Positions 33,351 through 44,217 of a DNA stretch of 64,000 nucleotides are shown piece after piece. Positions within the stretch are counted from its first letter, which is position 1; every line of letters starts with the position of its first letter. This stretch comes from Clarkia xantiana subsp. parviflora (Eukaryota > Streptophyta > Magnoliopsida > Myrtales > Onagraceae), in NCBI GenBank assembly GCA_036873135.1, contig JAPTYO010000018.1, positions 10,841,503-10,905,502 on the forward strand, read 5' to 3'. Under the pieces are notes generated by a model. It was given only the letters and a program-made list of their open reading frames with translations. It was not told the origin of the DNA and searched no databases. The position numbers and the translations under genes are program-made.

Positions 33351-36300
33351 TCAAGCATGGTGTTTCTTCAAGTGTTCGCCACTAAAAGAATGCTTTAACG
33401 TTCTTCCATCGAGGTCTTCCAACTTGTATGCGTTCGGAGCTGGCATCCCCACGACCTTATAAGGTCCTTCCCATTTTGGTGACATCTTATTGATTCGATC
33501 CAAAAGGGTGAACTCGTTGCGACGCCAAACCAGCTCCCCGACAAAGAATTGTCGGGACTTCACTCGCCGATTGTAGTATCTGGCCGTCGCTAAGCGCATT
33601 CGAGCTTGGACTTCATCGGCTTCCCGCCTCTTCTCTTCGAGTAGGTCCAAGTCCAGACGTCTCACTTCATCGTTTGTTAGGGGCTCGTAATACCTCATCC
33701 GATGGGACGCCACAGCTACCTCCACAGGGGCGACAGCTTCCGTGCCATAAATGAGGTCAAACGGAGTCTCCCCTGTTGATCGTTTGGGTGTCGTTCTAAC
33801 AGCCCAAAGCACATTTTCCAGTTCGTTCAGCCACTTGCCCTTCAAGGCATAGACCCTCTTCTTCAGGCCATCCATCACGATTTTGTTGGCTGACTCCACC
33901 TGGCCATTAGTCTGAGCATGGCGTACAGAGGCGGTCCGATGCTCAATGTTCAATTCTTCCAGATACTCCCTCACCTGAGAGCCGTTAAACGGTGGGCCAT
34001 TGTCGCTGATCACCACCTTAGGAATCCCGTATCTGGACACGATATGGGTTTGGAGGAACTTGACGATCTGGTTCCCCGTTGTTCTGGCCAATGCCTTCGC
34101 CTCTATCCATTTCGAAAAATAATCGATAGCTACAAGTAAATACTTACATTGTCCTTGTGCTTGTGGAAGAGGTCCCACCAAGTCGATGCCCCACTGCGCG
34201 AAGGGCCAAGCGCTCTTGATGGATGTCAGGTTGGCGGCTGGAGCCACGATACTCGGGGCGTACCTCTGGCACGCGTCGCATGATCGGACCAACGCCGTTG
34301 CTTCTTTGTTCATCGTGGGCCAATAGTAGCCCAAGTTCAACACCTTCCTCATAATGGATCGAGCCCCTTCGTGACAAGCCGCGACCCTCTCATGCATTTC
34401 CTTCAGGATTCGACTGGTGTCGGATTCTGCCATACACTTCAAGTACGGAGTCGAGAACCAGCCCTTCTTGTACAGCTGATTGTCCAGCATCACATAATTA
34501 GACGCGATCCGACATATCCTGTCTGCTGCTACCTTATCCTCGGGGACTGCCCCCGTAGTCAGATACGCGACTATCGGGGTCATCCAGGTGGGCTCTTCCT
34601 CCGATTTTGTCTCAATGGTGCACACCCGCGTTGGGTCGATGTTCGATAAGATCACCTTTTCCAGGAAATGCACCTTCCGATTTTCTTCCAGGGGTGCCCC
34701 CAGGGCAAATTTGCTCAAGGCGTCTGCCTCTACGTTCTCCTCCCTCGGGATAGCCTCAATGTCGAAGCTTTTGAAGCTCTCTCTCAGGGCTTGAACCTCT
34801 CGCAGATACTTTTTCATTATCGGACTCCTTGCTTCGTATCGCCCTTGAACCTGGTTCACGATTAAAGCTGCGTCGCACTTCACTCTCAAGTGGTCGATTC
34901 CAGTGCCTTTAGCGATTTTTAGGCCCGTTATAAGAGCTTCGTACTCCGCTTCGTTGTTTGTGGCCTTGAATGTTAAAGCCAAAGCATATCGGGGTGGTTC
35001 ACCTTCACCCGGTGGTATCAACAAGAAGCCCGCTCCTGATCCGTCTGAACTCGCGGAGCCATCCGTGTACATCTCCCAGGTATTTTCCTTGTTTGGCTGT
35101 TCTGATTGCTCTGCCCTCTCTGGTTGTTCTTCTGTCGGGACCTCCATGGTTGCCCCCTCTACAGGGCCCGCTTCTTCCAGATCGGGGGCTGTAGACTCTG
35201 CTATGAAATCTGCTAATGCTTGACCCTTAATGGCTGTCCTTGGAGCGAAGTGTATGCGAAATTCGCTAAGCTCTACTGCCCATTTCACTAATCTCCCCGA
35301 CGTATCCGGTCGATTCAAAAAATGCTTCAAAGGCTGGTTCGTTAACACAGTGATCTCGTGTGCGTGGAAATATGGCCTTAGCTTCCGAGCAGTAATAATC
35401 AACGCAAAGAGGTACTTCTCAACGGCGGGGTAGTTCAATTCAGATTTGGCAAATGCCTTGCTTACATAATAGACGGGGACTTGATTACCCTCGACAATCT
35501 TTACTAACACAGAGCTAATGGCAAATTCAGAAACAGCCAAATAAAGGAAGAGCGGCTCGCCTGGGACCGGTTTCGCCAGCGGCGGGAGTGTGCGAAGGTG
35601 CTGCTTGAGTGCTTGGAACGCCTCTTCACATTTGGCGGTCCATTCGAATTTTTTGTTGGCCCTCAAGACTTCAAAAAACGGCATTGATCGGTCGCTGGCT
35701 TTGGACAAGAAGCGATTCATTGCAGCTAGTCGGCCATTCAGCACTTGCACCTCCCGATGGTTTATCGGAGACTGCATCTCCTCGATTGCCCTCAGCTTCT
35801 CAGGATTCACTTCAATTCCTCTTTGGCTCACCATGAAGCCCAAGAACTTCCCTGAGTGGACTCCGAAGGCGCATTTCGTCGGGTTCAAACGAACTTGATG
35901 GAGCCTCATCCGCTCAAACGCCATGGTAAGGTTGTGCACGTGATCTTTGGCTTGTCGGGACTTCACCAGCATATCATCCACGTAAGCTTCCATGGTTTCT
36001 CCCAGCATATCTCCAAACAGTTTGTTCACCATCCGTTGGTAGGTTGCCCCGGCATTGATCAACCCGAAAGGCATGACATCGTAGTGATAGATGTCACTGT
36101 CTGCGTAGAACGCTGTGTGAGGGGCGTCTTCCTTGGCCATCTTGATCTGGTTGTAGCCTGAATACGCATCCATGAAACTTAACAACTCATGTCCCGATGT
36201 GGCATCCACCAGCTGGTCGATTCTCGGGAGTGGATAGCAGTCCTTTGGGCAAGCCTTGTTCAAGTCGCGGAAGTCCACACACATTCGCCATTTCCCGTTA

Positions 36301-38954
36301 GTCTTCTTCACCAGCACTGGGTTGGCAACCCAAGTCTGGAATCGGAGCTCCTTAATGAACCCAGCATCGAGCAACCTGCCCACCTCTTGCTGGATCGCGA
36401 TCTTCTTATCCGTGCCCATCGGACGCTCTTTCTGGGTGATAGGCTTGATCGCGGGGTCTATCTTCAGCTCGTGCACGATCACATCGGGGCTGATTCCTGG
36501 CATATCGCTAGGGGACCAGGCAAACAGCTCCTTGAACTCCTTCAACAACTCCACCAATTTTTGGGCTGTCTCTTCAGTCAGAGCAGACCCGATTTTTACC
36601 TTCCTCTGGGGTCCATCGATCTCGACCTCTTTCAGATCTTCTACGGGGGCGGGACGCCCAAACTCTTCTCTGGGATCTGTGTCTGTCTGGAGGGCAGTCA
36701 TGGCCTCTCGCCTCCTCCTCCGGGTGGCATTAACATAGCATTTTCGGGAAGCCACCTGGTCGCCCTTGACCTCTCCAACTCCGTGGTCGGTCGGGAACTT
36801 CATCTTCTGGTGCACAGTCGAGGCAACCGCCATCAGAGGATTAATGATGGTTCTCCCGATAATCGCGTTGTAGGTCCCTGCGGAATCAACCACGACAAAC
36901 TCCACGTTCCTCCTTTCTGATTTACACCCACTACCAAACTCCACTGGTAAGGTGATTACTCCTAGCGGGTAGGAGGTTGAGCCAGAGAACCCGACCATCG
37001 GGAAGTTTGCTTCCTTCAGGTCTTTCTTTGTCTTTCCCATAGCCTCCAGCGCGTCCATGAACAGAATGTCGGAGGAGCTCCCTCCGTCGATTAGAATTCT
37101 CTTCATCTCGAACCCGTCTACATCCAAAGTTACCACTAAGGCATCGTCGTGCGGGGTCTCTACGCCTATGAGGTCTTCCGACGAGAAGGAGATTACCATC
37201 TCTTCTTTCAAGGTCCAAGATCGGGACCTTTTACCCAGTACCACTGCCGTAGGGATCCTAGAGGCGTAGACCTCTCGGGCGGATGAGGTATCACCCCCAG
37301 CAGCAAATCCTCCATGAATCACGTTGATAACTCGTCTCTCCTTGCGAGCACCGGATGACTCTGGATCAGTTCTCTTCTTTTTCGGGGACCGATCGCGGGA
37401 TCGGGAACGGGACCGTGATCGGGACCGAGAGCGGGATCGACACCGTTTATCCCCGACGAATTCCTTGAGCTTCCCCTTCTGGATTAGCTTTTCAATCTCC
37501 TTCTTCAGTTCCCGACAGTGATTGGTGTCGTGACCATTTGCGCGGTGGAATCTACAGTAGCGATCCGTACGGGATCCCAGGAATTCTCCTTCTTTCTTCG
37601 GGGGGTACCTGGAGATACCTTGTCGTTCCATGACTGTCAGCACCTCCGCCATGGAGCAGTTGAGAGGAATATCAAGGTCCTCCCGCTTATCTTTCCTTGA
37701 AGAACGCCTATCGTCCCTCCGATCCGGACGGCCTCGATTCTTGCCACTGTCGGGTTTACCCTTTGACTTACGATCGTCGAAAGGCTTAACCGACTGCTTC
37801 CCTTTGTTCGACTTTGGGGGCTCCAATTCTCCCGCGACTATTTTTGACTCCTGGACATCGATCTGCCGCTTCACCCTCTTCTGTAATGCCTCCATATTCC
37901 ACACAGCCTTCTCAGCCACGCTGTGCATCAAGTCGGAGCCATAGGGGGCTGTCAGGTTCCGAATGAAGGTACAGATGGTTTCGCCCTCCGAGATTTCTTC
38001 GTCTATCTCTGCTATGCTGGCTGTGTACCGCTGGCAATAATGAGCCAGCGATTCGTCGGGCCTCCGCACCACCTGGGTCAGGGACCTCACGCTCTTCAAT
38101 AAACGCCTCCGACCCTGATACTGCTGGATGAATCGATCGTGCATGTCTGCCCAGCAAGTGATGCAGCCTGGGGGCAGACTAAAGAACCAAGTCAGGGCCC
38201 TTTCTCCCACTGTGTTCGGGAACAACGTACACACTATGTCTTCACTTGGGGCTCTTCCCAGACACGCCATGAGGTGCTTCTGGACATGGCGAACTGGATC
38301 TCCTTCGCCATCATACTCCTTTATCGTGGGGATGCCAAGCCCAGGCGGGGCTAGGGTGTCAATGAGTCGGGGGACGAAGGGATGAGTGGATCGATCCCTT
38401 AGCTCCGACACCAGCGGCTTCTGCTCTCCCATACAGATGTTCACGATCTTTACCACCTGGTCGGGAGTGATGGGACCATTCAGGGGAATGGTCGTGTGCT
38501 GTACTGGTCCTGGTCCATCAACCACGAACCTTTCTGCCTGATCGGTTGCCCTACCTCTGTCCTGGCCTCGGGGCGGGGCTTCCTGTGCGTTTCGACCCTC
38601 TGTTGGTGGGGTCGCTTCCTCCAATGGGGGCATCTCCTCCTGCCTCCTCGCAGCCTCTCTTCGATCCAAGAGAGCCTCTACAGCCGCCAAAAACATGGGC
38701 ATGGCTTCCGCCACGGCCCTCGTCAAGTCTGTAGCCGGGGGAGCCTCCTGCCCCCTATTGCCCTGGTGCTGAGGAGCAATATCTTCGGGATCTTCGTTGT
38801 GCCCCCCTGTCTGGAAGAGCTCAGCCGGAGGATGATTCTGGTTTTCCTCCTGTTCCGGTACTGAATCCAGATTCGTTGCAGCGGGGTAGCGGGAACCACC
38901 GGATTGTCCCTGTCTTCTGTTCTTGCCAGCCGCCATCGATCGAGTAGAAGGCAT
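33351..38954 (-). CDS. gag-pol: Tat gag-pol polyprotein, intact (T3)
   Basis: An open frame of about 1,867 codons. The frame is open back into the LTR (39032), but the first ATG after the PBS is at 38954, chosen as start. In order: gag core (about 195-345), zinc-knuckle motif YCRFHRANGHDTNHC (about 466-480), Arg-Ser repeat (about 505-524), aspartic protease with IDGGSSSD (Asp about 623), RT with YVDDM (about 991), degenerate gypsy RNase H (about 1078-1235), second RNase H from YTDGSASSDGSG (about 1297), integrase with HHCC (about 1518-1563) and DD35E (Asp about 1592, Asp 1651, Glu 1687), basic C-terminus ending KHHA. All catalytic residues looked for are present. One frame for gag and pol means no frameshift is needed. 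Confidence 0.95.
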   Translation of the reverse strand: MPSTRSMAAGKNRRQGQSGGSRYPAATNLDSVPEQEENQNHPPAELFQTGGHNEDPEDIAPQHQGNRGQEAPPATDLTRAVAEAMPMFLAAVEALLDRREAARRQEEMPPLEEATPPTEGRNAQEAPPRGQDRGRATDQAERFVVDGPGPVQHTTIPLNGPITPDQVVKIVNICMGEQKPLVSELRDRSTHPFVPRLIDTLAPPGLGIPTIKEYDGEGDPVRHVQKHLMACLGRAPSEDIVCTLFPNTVGERALTWFFSLPPGCITCWADMHDRFIQQYQGRRRLLKSVRSLTQVVRRPDESLAHYCQRYTASIAEIDEEISEGETICTFIRNLTAPYGSDLMHSVAEKAVWNMEALQKRVKRQIDVQESKIVAGELEPPKSNKGKQSVKPFDDRKSKGKPDSGKNRGRPDRRDDRRSSRKDKREDLDIPLNCSMAEVLTVMERQGISRYPPKKEGEFLGSRTDRYCRFHRANGHDTNHCRELKKEIEKLIQKGKLKEFVGDKRCRSRSRSRSRSRSRSRDRSPKKKRTDPESSGARKERRVINVIHGGFAAGGDTSSAREVYASRIPTAVVLGKRSRSWTLKEEMVISFSSEDLIGVETPHDDALVVTLDVDGFEMKRILIDGGSSSDILFMDALEAMGKTKKDLKEANFPMVGFSGSTSYPLGVITLPVEFGSGCKSERRNVEFVVVDSAGTYNAIIGRTIINPLMAVASTVHQKMKFPTDHGVGEVKGDQVASRKCYVNATRRRRREAMTALQTDTDPREEFGRPAPVEDLKEVEIDGPQRKVKIGSALTEETAQKLVELLKEFKELFAWSPSDMPGISPDVIVHELKIDPAIKPITQKERPMGTDKKIAIQQEVGRLLDAGFIKELRFQTWVANPVLVKKTNGKWRMCVDFRDLNKACPKDCYPLPRIDQLVDATSGHELLSFMDAYSGYNQIKMAKEDAPHTAFYADSDIYHYDVMPFGLINAGATYQRMVNKLFGDMLGETMEAYVDDMLVKSRQAKDHVHNLTMAFERMRLHQVRLNPTKCAFGVHSGKFLGFMVSQRGIEVNPEKLRAIEEMQSPINHREVQVLNGRLAAMNRFLSKASDRSMPFFEVLRANKKFEWTAKCEEAFQALKQHLRTLPPLAKPVPGEPLFLYLAVSEFAISSVLVKIVEGNQVPVYYVSKAFAKSELNYPAVEKYLFALIITARKLRPYFHAHEITVLTNQPLKHFLNRPDTSGRLVKWAVELSEFRIHFAPRTAIKGQALADFIAESTAPDLEEAGPVEGATMEVPTEEQPERAEQSEQPNKENTWEMYTDGSASSDGSGAGFLLIPPGEGEPPRYALALTFKATNNEAEYEALITGLKIAKGTGIDHLRVKCDAALIVNQVQGRYEARSPIMKKYLREVQALRESFKSFDIEAIPREENVEADALSKFALGAPLEENRKVHFLEKVILSNIDPTRVCTIETKSEEEPTWMTPIVAYLTTGAVPEDKVAADRICRIASNYVMLDNQLYKKGWFSTPYLKCMAESDTSRILKEMHERVAACHEGARSIMRKVLNLGYYWPTMNKEATALVRSCDACQRYAPSIVAPAANLTSIKSAWPFAQWGIDLVGPLPQAQGQCKYLLVAIDYFSKWIEAKALARTTGNQIVKFLQTHIVSRYGIPKVVISDNGPPFNGSQVREYLEELNIEHRTASVRHAQTNGQVESANKIVMDGLKKRVYALKGKWLNELENVLWAVRTTPKRSTGETPFDLIYGTEAVAPVEVAVASHRMRYYEPLTNDEVRRLDLDLLEEKRREADEVQARMRLATARYYNRRVKSRQFFVGELVWRRNEFTLLDRINKMSPKWEGPYKVVGMPAPNAYKLEDLDGRTLKHSFSGEHLKKHHA

Positions 38955-38971
38955 ATCAGCTTTTTGTTTGG

Positions 38972-38990
38972 TTCCCACAGACGGCGCCAA
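38972..38990 (-). other. T3 primer binding site
   Basis: Element sense TTGGCGCCGTCTGTGGGAA directly after the 5' LTR. The same kind of site is typical of plant Tat elements; which tRNA primes was not determined here. Confidence 0.85.
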
Positions 38991-39687
38991 TGTTGGATCA
39001 CGGTGGAACTCCGGTACGGACTCGAACGACAATCCTAGCTCCTTTGCTCCACGTAATCCTGCAAGAGGGGATAGACCGGGCGGTGACCCAGAATCCCTAT
39101 CCGATGCTTAAATGAGTATTTCGTATGACTGGCAAGTAATAATCTCAGAGTGTATTCAACTCAGCGTAAGTCTTTCTGAGGTGATCTCCTGCCCTTTTAT
39201 AGGCAAAGAAATGCCTCAGGTACCTGGCGAACCGTTAGGGGTGGTTAGCCCGTATCCCGCATATCTCGGACGTGATCTCGCGTATTTCAGCCATGCCCCG
39301 CGTATCTCGGCCACGCTCCGTGTATCTTAACCACGTTCAGCGTATTTCGGCCACACCCCGCATATCTTGGCCTTATCCTCTGATAACGAGTCCCGACTCC
39401 CGTCGGGGACTCCAGAGTTATCTCGTTGTGTCACCGCTCGAGGCCTCTCGTCATCGTGACAGGGCCAATCATTCTCAGGGATTCATCATCGGGACCTACT
39501 TAAAGGCTTCTCATCGGGAGCTTCCAGCTCCACTGTCGGGACCGACTCTGTCGGGATCTTGTCTCATCGGGACTCCCTTCGTCGGGACCCTTCTCCTAGG
39601 TCATCTTGACCTTCATTTTGGGCCTGGTGGGCCTGTTTGCCGTTTCCTCGCCGTTAAAGGGCCTGACGGCTGTAGTCGGACCCATCA
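38991..39687 (-). repeat. T3 5' LTR (697 bp)
   Basis: Same length as the 3' LTR with about 10 substitutions by eye and no indel. Minus-strand TATAAAA at 39195-39201. Ends at CCCATCA, followed by the right target duplication CCCAG (39688-39692). Confidence 0.95.
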
Positions 39688-39692
39688 CCCAG

Positions 39693-40740
39693 CAATAGTG
39701 ATTTGTGTTTGGGGGGGTAGTGAGCCCTCCCACTGGATTTATAATGGGGGTATTGTCCTCATTAACCGAATCACTTTTTGCTGTGCCAAAATCTCCAACT
39801 CGAATAAAGTGGGAACTGAGAATCATCATCATCATGTTCTAGTTCGGTCAGAACTTCATCTGTTTTTATCTCTTGAAGCGATGGAAATTCGTCCTCAAGA
39901 AAAGTGACGTCTCTGGATTCATGTTCGTACACACTTCCGTTTTCTTGAGTTGACACAAATACATAACCTTTTGAGTTCTCGGAGTATCTTATAAAGATGC
40001 TCTTAAGTCCTCTGTGGCCTAACTTGCCAAATCGGCGGTCATTTGTATGTGTGTAAGCTGCGCACCCCAAGGTCGCAGCCTGGTAAGATTTAACAATCTA
40101 TCAGTCCAGAGCTCATACGGTGTTGGGTTAACTGCTTTTGATGGGACAAGGTTTACTACATGAGTGGCAACAAGCAATGTGTCTCCCCAATAATAAATTG
40201 GTTATTGTGCTTGTGACATCATGGTTCTCACCATGTCTAGGAGAGTCCGATTACGACGTTCAGCCACACCATTCTGCTGTGGTGTGTTGGGGATCGTCGT
40301 TTGACGGGCGATCCCACTTTCTTTGCATAAATTATCAAACTCATTAGAGAGATATTCTCCACCTCTATCGGTGCGAAGGATTTTTACCTTCCGCTCCGGT
40401 TGATTCTCCACGAGCTTCAGAAAGCTTTTAAAGCAATCTATAGCTTCAAATTTGCGAGTAATAAAATGAGTAATCCCAAATTGGGTGTAGTCATCAATGA
40501 AAGTTACGAAGTATCGCTTTCCATTCCTAGCAGTTACGTTCATTGGTCCACAGAAGTCGGAATGGATTATCTGCAATGGAAATTCTACTCGTTTTGCTTC
40601 ACCGAATGGCTTGCGGGTGGACTTTCCAGCCAGACAGCCATGACATGTGTGTTTAACCACACTGTTTGTTCCGGGCAAAAGCCCTCGCCGAGCCAACGAT
40701 TGAACTCTGTCATAGCATATATGTCCAAGCCGCGAATGTC
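39693..40740 (-). pseudogene. Copia integrase (A)
   Basis: Integrase of copia A, reached from the linker left of T3. Zinc region HSRLGH...CHGC near 40735-40640; core with IIHSDFCGPM, LRTDRGGEY and NGVAERRNRTL, so the DDE triad is visible. A stop follows at 40202-40204 and the frame resumes at 40070 with LGHRGLKSIFIRYSENSKGY, the usual C-terminal block, to 39771. A frame change lies near 40690. T3 interrupts the linker after 39693. Confidence 0.85.
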
Positions 40741-41179
40741 ATCCGGTTGCGTCAGTTTCTGCTTCTTTGGAAGACATTGCATACAAGCGATATGAATTTA
40801 CATTTCCATGTAGATCCATGATAAACAATCCATTATAAGAAAAGGCATATCCTAATAAAGTATCCCCTTTATTTATACGAACAAAGGATCTCTCAAATGA
40901 CAAAATAAAGTTTTTATCCATAAGAGCAGAAACATAAACAACGTTCCTACGGATTCTAGGAGCGAAAAGGACATTATCTAGAAGTAAGAATTTGCCATTG
41001 CCCATCGGCAATTTGCAAGTCCCTACCCCTATGACTTCAACTTGTGAGTTTTCGCCAATGTATATCCTTTTAGAATCCTTCGGCAATCGTCTGAACTTGG
41101 CAAATAGTTCTCGATAGTTGGCTATGTGGTCCGTTGCACCTGAATCGAGAATCCAAGACGGATTTGAGTCAGTTAACAT
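40739..41179 (-). pseudogene. Copia protease (A)
   Basis: Aspartic protease with WILDSGATDHIANY (catalytic DSG) near the start, then LPMGNGKFLLLDNVLFAPRI, typical of copia. Open over 146 codons, flanked by integrase and gag of the same element. Confidence 0.85.
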
Positions 41180-41793
41180 GACAGTTGAGGAAACTAAATA
41201 TTCCTCTACATAACCAAATTCGCATACCTTTTCAGGATGCGATTTGCTGGAACCTGCACCATCACATATTCGGCGTGGGCTGGAGTTCCCGCAAACTATC
41301 TCAGATTTTAATCTGGGACTGCCTTGTTTAGGTGAAGTCCACGTTTTACCGTCGACTGCCTGTTGTTTCTTTCCTTTGTTCCTGAATTTCCTTTTCTTGC
41401 GGCCAACTTGTCATGTGGATTTCGGTTCCTTCGATACCGATTTTAATCGAGCCTGTTCCATCTCGACTATTTTCAGGATAGATGCAATATCAAGTACGGA
41501 ACTGATGATAGTAAATATGGCCTTGGTTGCTCTCCAAGACTTCGGGTGGATCCCTATTATGGCCTGAATTTGATCCCATTCAGCCCTCTTTTCAAGTACA
41601 CTCTTACTGTTGTTGTTCAGACAGGTTTCTAATGTTGGTATAAGTGGGTGCAGTGTAACTTCCATGCCACTTCCATATTTAAGAAAGAGGGCATCCTAGA
41701 TGTCCTTTGTCATCGGATCATCCTTAACTATAACATCTGGAATAAGCGAGCAAATATTGTGATCACTGAAATGAAAGGGTTTGACCATTTAAC
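41180..41793 (-). pseudogene. Copia gag C-terminal part (A)
   Basis: Open from 41665 to 41411 (84 codons), then a stop and a Lys/Arg-rich stretch (RKKRKFRNKGKKQQ) leading to protease. The N-terminal part was displaced when copia C inserted at 41794. TTAAC (41789-41793) would be the left target duplication of C. Assignment rests on position before protease and basic composition. Confidence 0.6.
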
Positions 41794-42379
41794 TGTTAGA
41801 TTACGGAGAGTAATCACTACGGAAAAACAAAACATGGTACGTGCATGTAATCGAAATTACGCAACGGAAGAGTTACACAAACCTCAACAGTTACCTTAGT
41901 CAATGATCCTTTGAACGAGGGATTTCTCGATCCTCCGGTCGGGACTCGTAGAGGTTCTTGTTAGAGAAGCCCTACATGGTGCAGCTTCACAGCAAAACCT
42001 CAGATCAATTCTTGACACGGGGACAGATCTTCGGAGAGTTGCTCGAAAGAAATTTGGCACACCCTTGGTGTAGGGAATGGTGCGGCCGAACTTGATGTGT
42101 GGGATGAGGGTTTTTCTCTCTAAAACACTCTTGTGAGGGAATTATGATTAACCCTAATATATCCCCTAACACCTCTTATTAATAGGAGGAGTAAAGTGGA
42201 CAAAAGTCGATTTACCCCACCTTAATAATTCGGCCGGCCTATGCCAATTTTGGGTCTCCCATGTCAATTGGGATTTGGGTCTTGCCCAATTACCCTAATG
42301 TGACATTTACCCAAGTTCATTAGGTAAACTATACATATTAAGTGCTACAAATTACGGCGTCCATCACCATATGCTTATA
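41794..42379 (-). repeat. Copia C 3' LTR, L5 (586 bp)
   Basis: Starts TGTTAGATTACGGAG and ends CATATGCTTATA, where other copies end CTAACA, so the terminus has decayed. The adjoining polypurine tract GTTCCCACTC makes it a 3' LTR. Confidence 0.82.
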
Positions 42380-43513
42380 GTTCCCACTCACCGGAATGGG
42401 AGGGTGCCTGTTAATGTATTGTTGTCCAAATCCGCATCAACATTTCTCCCCTTTAATCTGCTCCGTGCTTCTGAATAGTTCATACGAGGTTTGCCGTGCG
42501 ACCGGCGGATACGACAACCATCGTGCTACTCATCTGTTAGGAGTGTTGTAGCGTCCGCGGAACGTTGATTCCCTTTTCTCCAATCAACCTGTTATAAACA
42601 ACATTTATATATATTGTACCGTGTTGTATCCTAGGTCAACTGATAATTCTCCATTTGCCTAGTTTCCACATAGGAACTCTTCTCCAAGGCATCCGTACAA
42701 ATATTCACAACCTTCAACTAATATCCGGTTGGTGGCCACCTAATGAATACAAGAGTCGGTGAATTACAGGTGAACTTGACCATCCCCATCCCCATATCCT
42801 TAGTTAAACCCAACCAGTTTCCAAAGTCGTGATCACTAGGCCTTTTTGTTCAGCACTACGATCGTACGCCGGGAAGCGAGCATTGAGCCTGACCTTAGGT
42901 ATGAGTTCTAAGTCCATGAGGATACTTTAGGTGCCTCTTCATAAGGCTCCCGGGATCAATCACACGCTCAAGGTGAAGAAGTTTGCGCCTGCCAAAATCA
43001 CGAGGATTCTTTTCCTAGCACAACCGAGTTGTGACCCCGTGGTCGTACATGGCACGCGTAGTATGAAGCACACGTTGATATCATACCTGAACCTTTTAGG
43101 TCAACAGGAATGGGATATGTCAATCATGCTTTCACGGATTTTCATCTGGCCCAGAATGTGGATTTATGACGAACGGAGTTCATCACGGCGATTTGCAAGA
43201 CGAAGATCATGTCGAGTTACTTCGACAATAGATAGTTCTGCGTAATCGGGTTTATCCCCCTGATTCTTAGCCAGCCTTGAATAGTAGAGGCCTCCCTCCA
43301 CCGCAAGACGACTGTACCTGCGTGACTAGGTAAGGCCCACATTGGACATAGTTTGGCAAAGGATTGCTTCCTCCTACGACTCAGATTATAGACCGTAAAT
43401 TTGATGTAATCAAAACATTATGACGTCGATTGATCATTAACTCAGTTGCAATTCTTTCTCTTACAAAATGTAACTTTCTAATATCAAAATGTTATCACAG
43501 ATACATGTCATTT
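42380..43513 (-). other. Copia C polypurine tract and 3' untranslated region
   Basis: About 1.1 kb collinear with the 3' regions of A, B and H (TACTCATCTGTTAGGAGT, ATCCGGTTGG, CAGGTGAACTTGACCATCC). The hairpin seen in other copies is decayed here (near 43072-43135). Confidence 0.7.
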
Positions 43514-44213
43514 CTAAACCCTACGCAATCCAAGCAGTTTAACATATTTTTCGAATATATCCCTGCGCACTGGTTTAGTTAATGGGTCCGCGATCATATT
43601 ATCAGTGGACAAGTATTCCATAGTGATTATATTGTCTTCTACCATCGATTTAGCATAGAAATATTTCACATCAATGTGTTTGGTCCTACTATGGTACTTT
43701 GGATTCTTAACTGCCGCAATAGCTGCCTGACTGTCGGAGTAAGAATCCTTTCCTTCTGATGTCACCACCAAGCAACGCAGTAAGAATCCTTTTCAGCCAG
43801 ACTGCTTCCTGTGCATTTTTAGAGAGAGCAATGAATTCTGATTCCATTGTTGACAGCGCGACACAGGTTTGCTTCTTGTTCGTCCATGAAATGGCGGCAT
43901 TACCAAGGAGAAATACTCCTCCTTTGGTGGACTTACGATCATCCGGATCGCCACCATGGTCGGCGTCACTATTACTGGTCAATTCTAACTTCCCGCCCTC
44001 ATAACACATAGCATAGTCGACAGTACCTTTCAGATAATGAATTATTCGTTTTACAGCCTTTATATGTTGATAGCCATGATATGATTGGAAACGTACTACT
44101 AGGTCCACGGCATGACAGATATTCGGATGGGCGTATTTGAAAAATTCCGAATTAGCAAGAAAAATAATCACGATGCCAAAATATTCTAGATCATCCACGA
44201 AGCTTTGAGACAC
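43514..44213 (-). pseudogene. Copia RNase H, broken (C)
   Basis: Two frames carry RNase H: 44213-43707 with SDADHGGDPDDRKSTKGG and ESEFIALSKNA, and 43771-43514 with YSDSQAAIAAVKN to GLRRV. The break near 43745-43780 goes with a short duplication of GTAAGAATCCTTT. Confidence 0.82.
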
Positions 44214-44217
44214 AAAG

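Larger units (their letters stand above)
28525..39687 (-). mobile_element. Ty3/gypsy Tat-type element T3, full length with intact gag-pol
   Basis: 11.16-kb complete element: 3' LTR 28525-29221, polypurine tract, antisense ORF 29763-32471, repeat spacer, gag-pol 38954-33351, PBS 38990-38972, 5' LTR 38991-39687. Flanked by CCCAG at 28520-28524 and 39688-39692. The two 697-bp LTRs differ at about 10 positions by eye. It sits in the copia A linker. It is the only element here with an uninterrupted polyprotein. Confidence 0.95.
24903..41793 (-). mobile_element. Ty1/copia element A, split by T3, 5' part displaced by copia C
   Basis: Minus strand. 3' LTR 24903-25465, 3' region, RNase H and RT (26600-28105), linker, T3 insertion (28525-39687), linker and integrase (39693-40740), protease, and gag C-terminus to 41793, where the copia C LTR begins. 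Most complete copia pol in the window but with stops in RT and at the integrase end. Confidence 0.85.

Noticed and set aside
36189..36920. 243-codon frame opposite to T3 pol
   Set aside because: Shadow of the intact gag-pol frame; no domain recognised.
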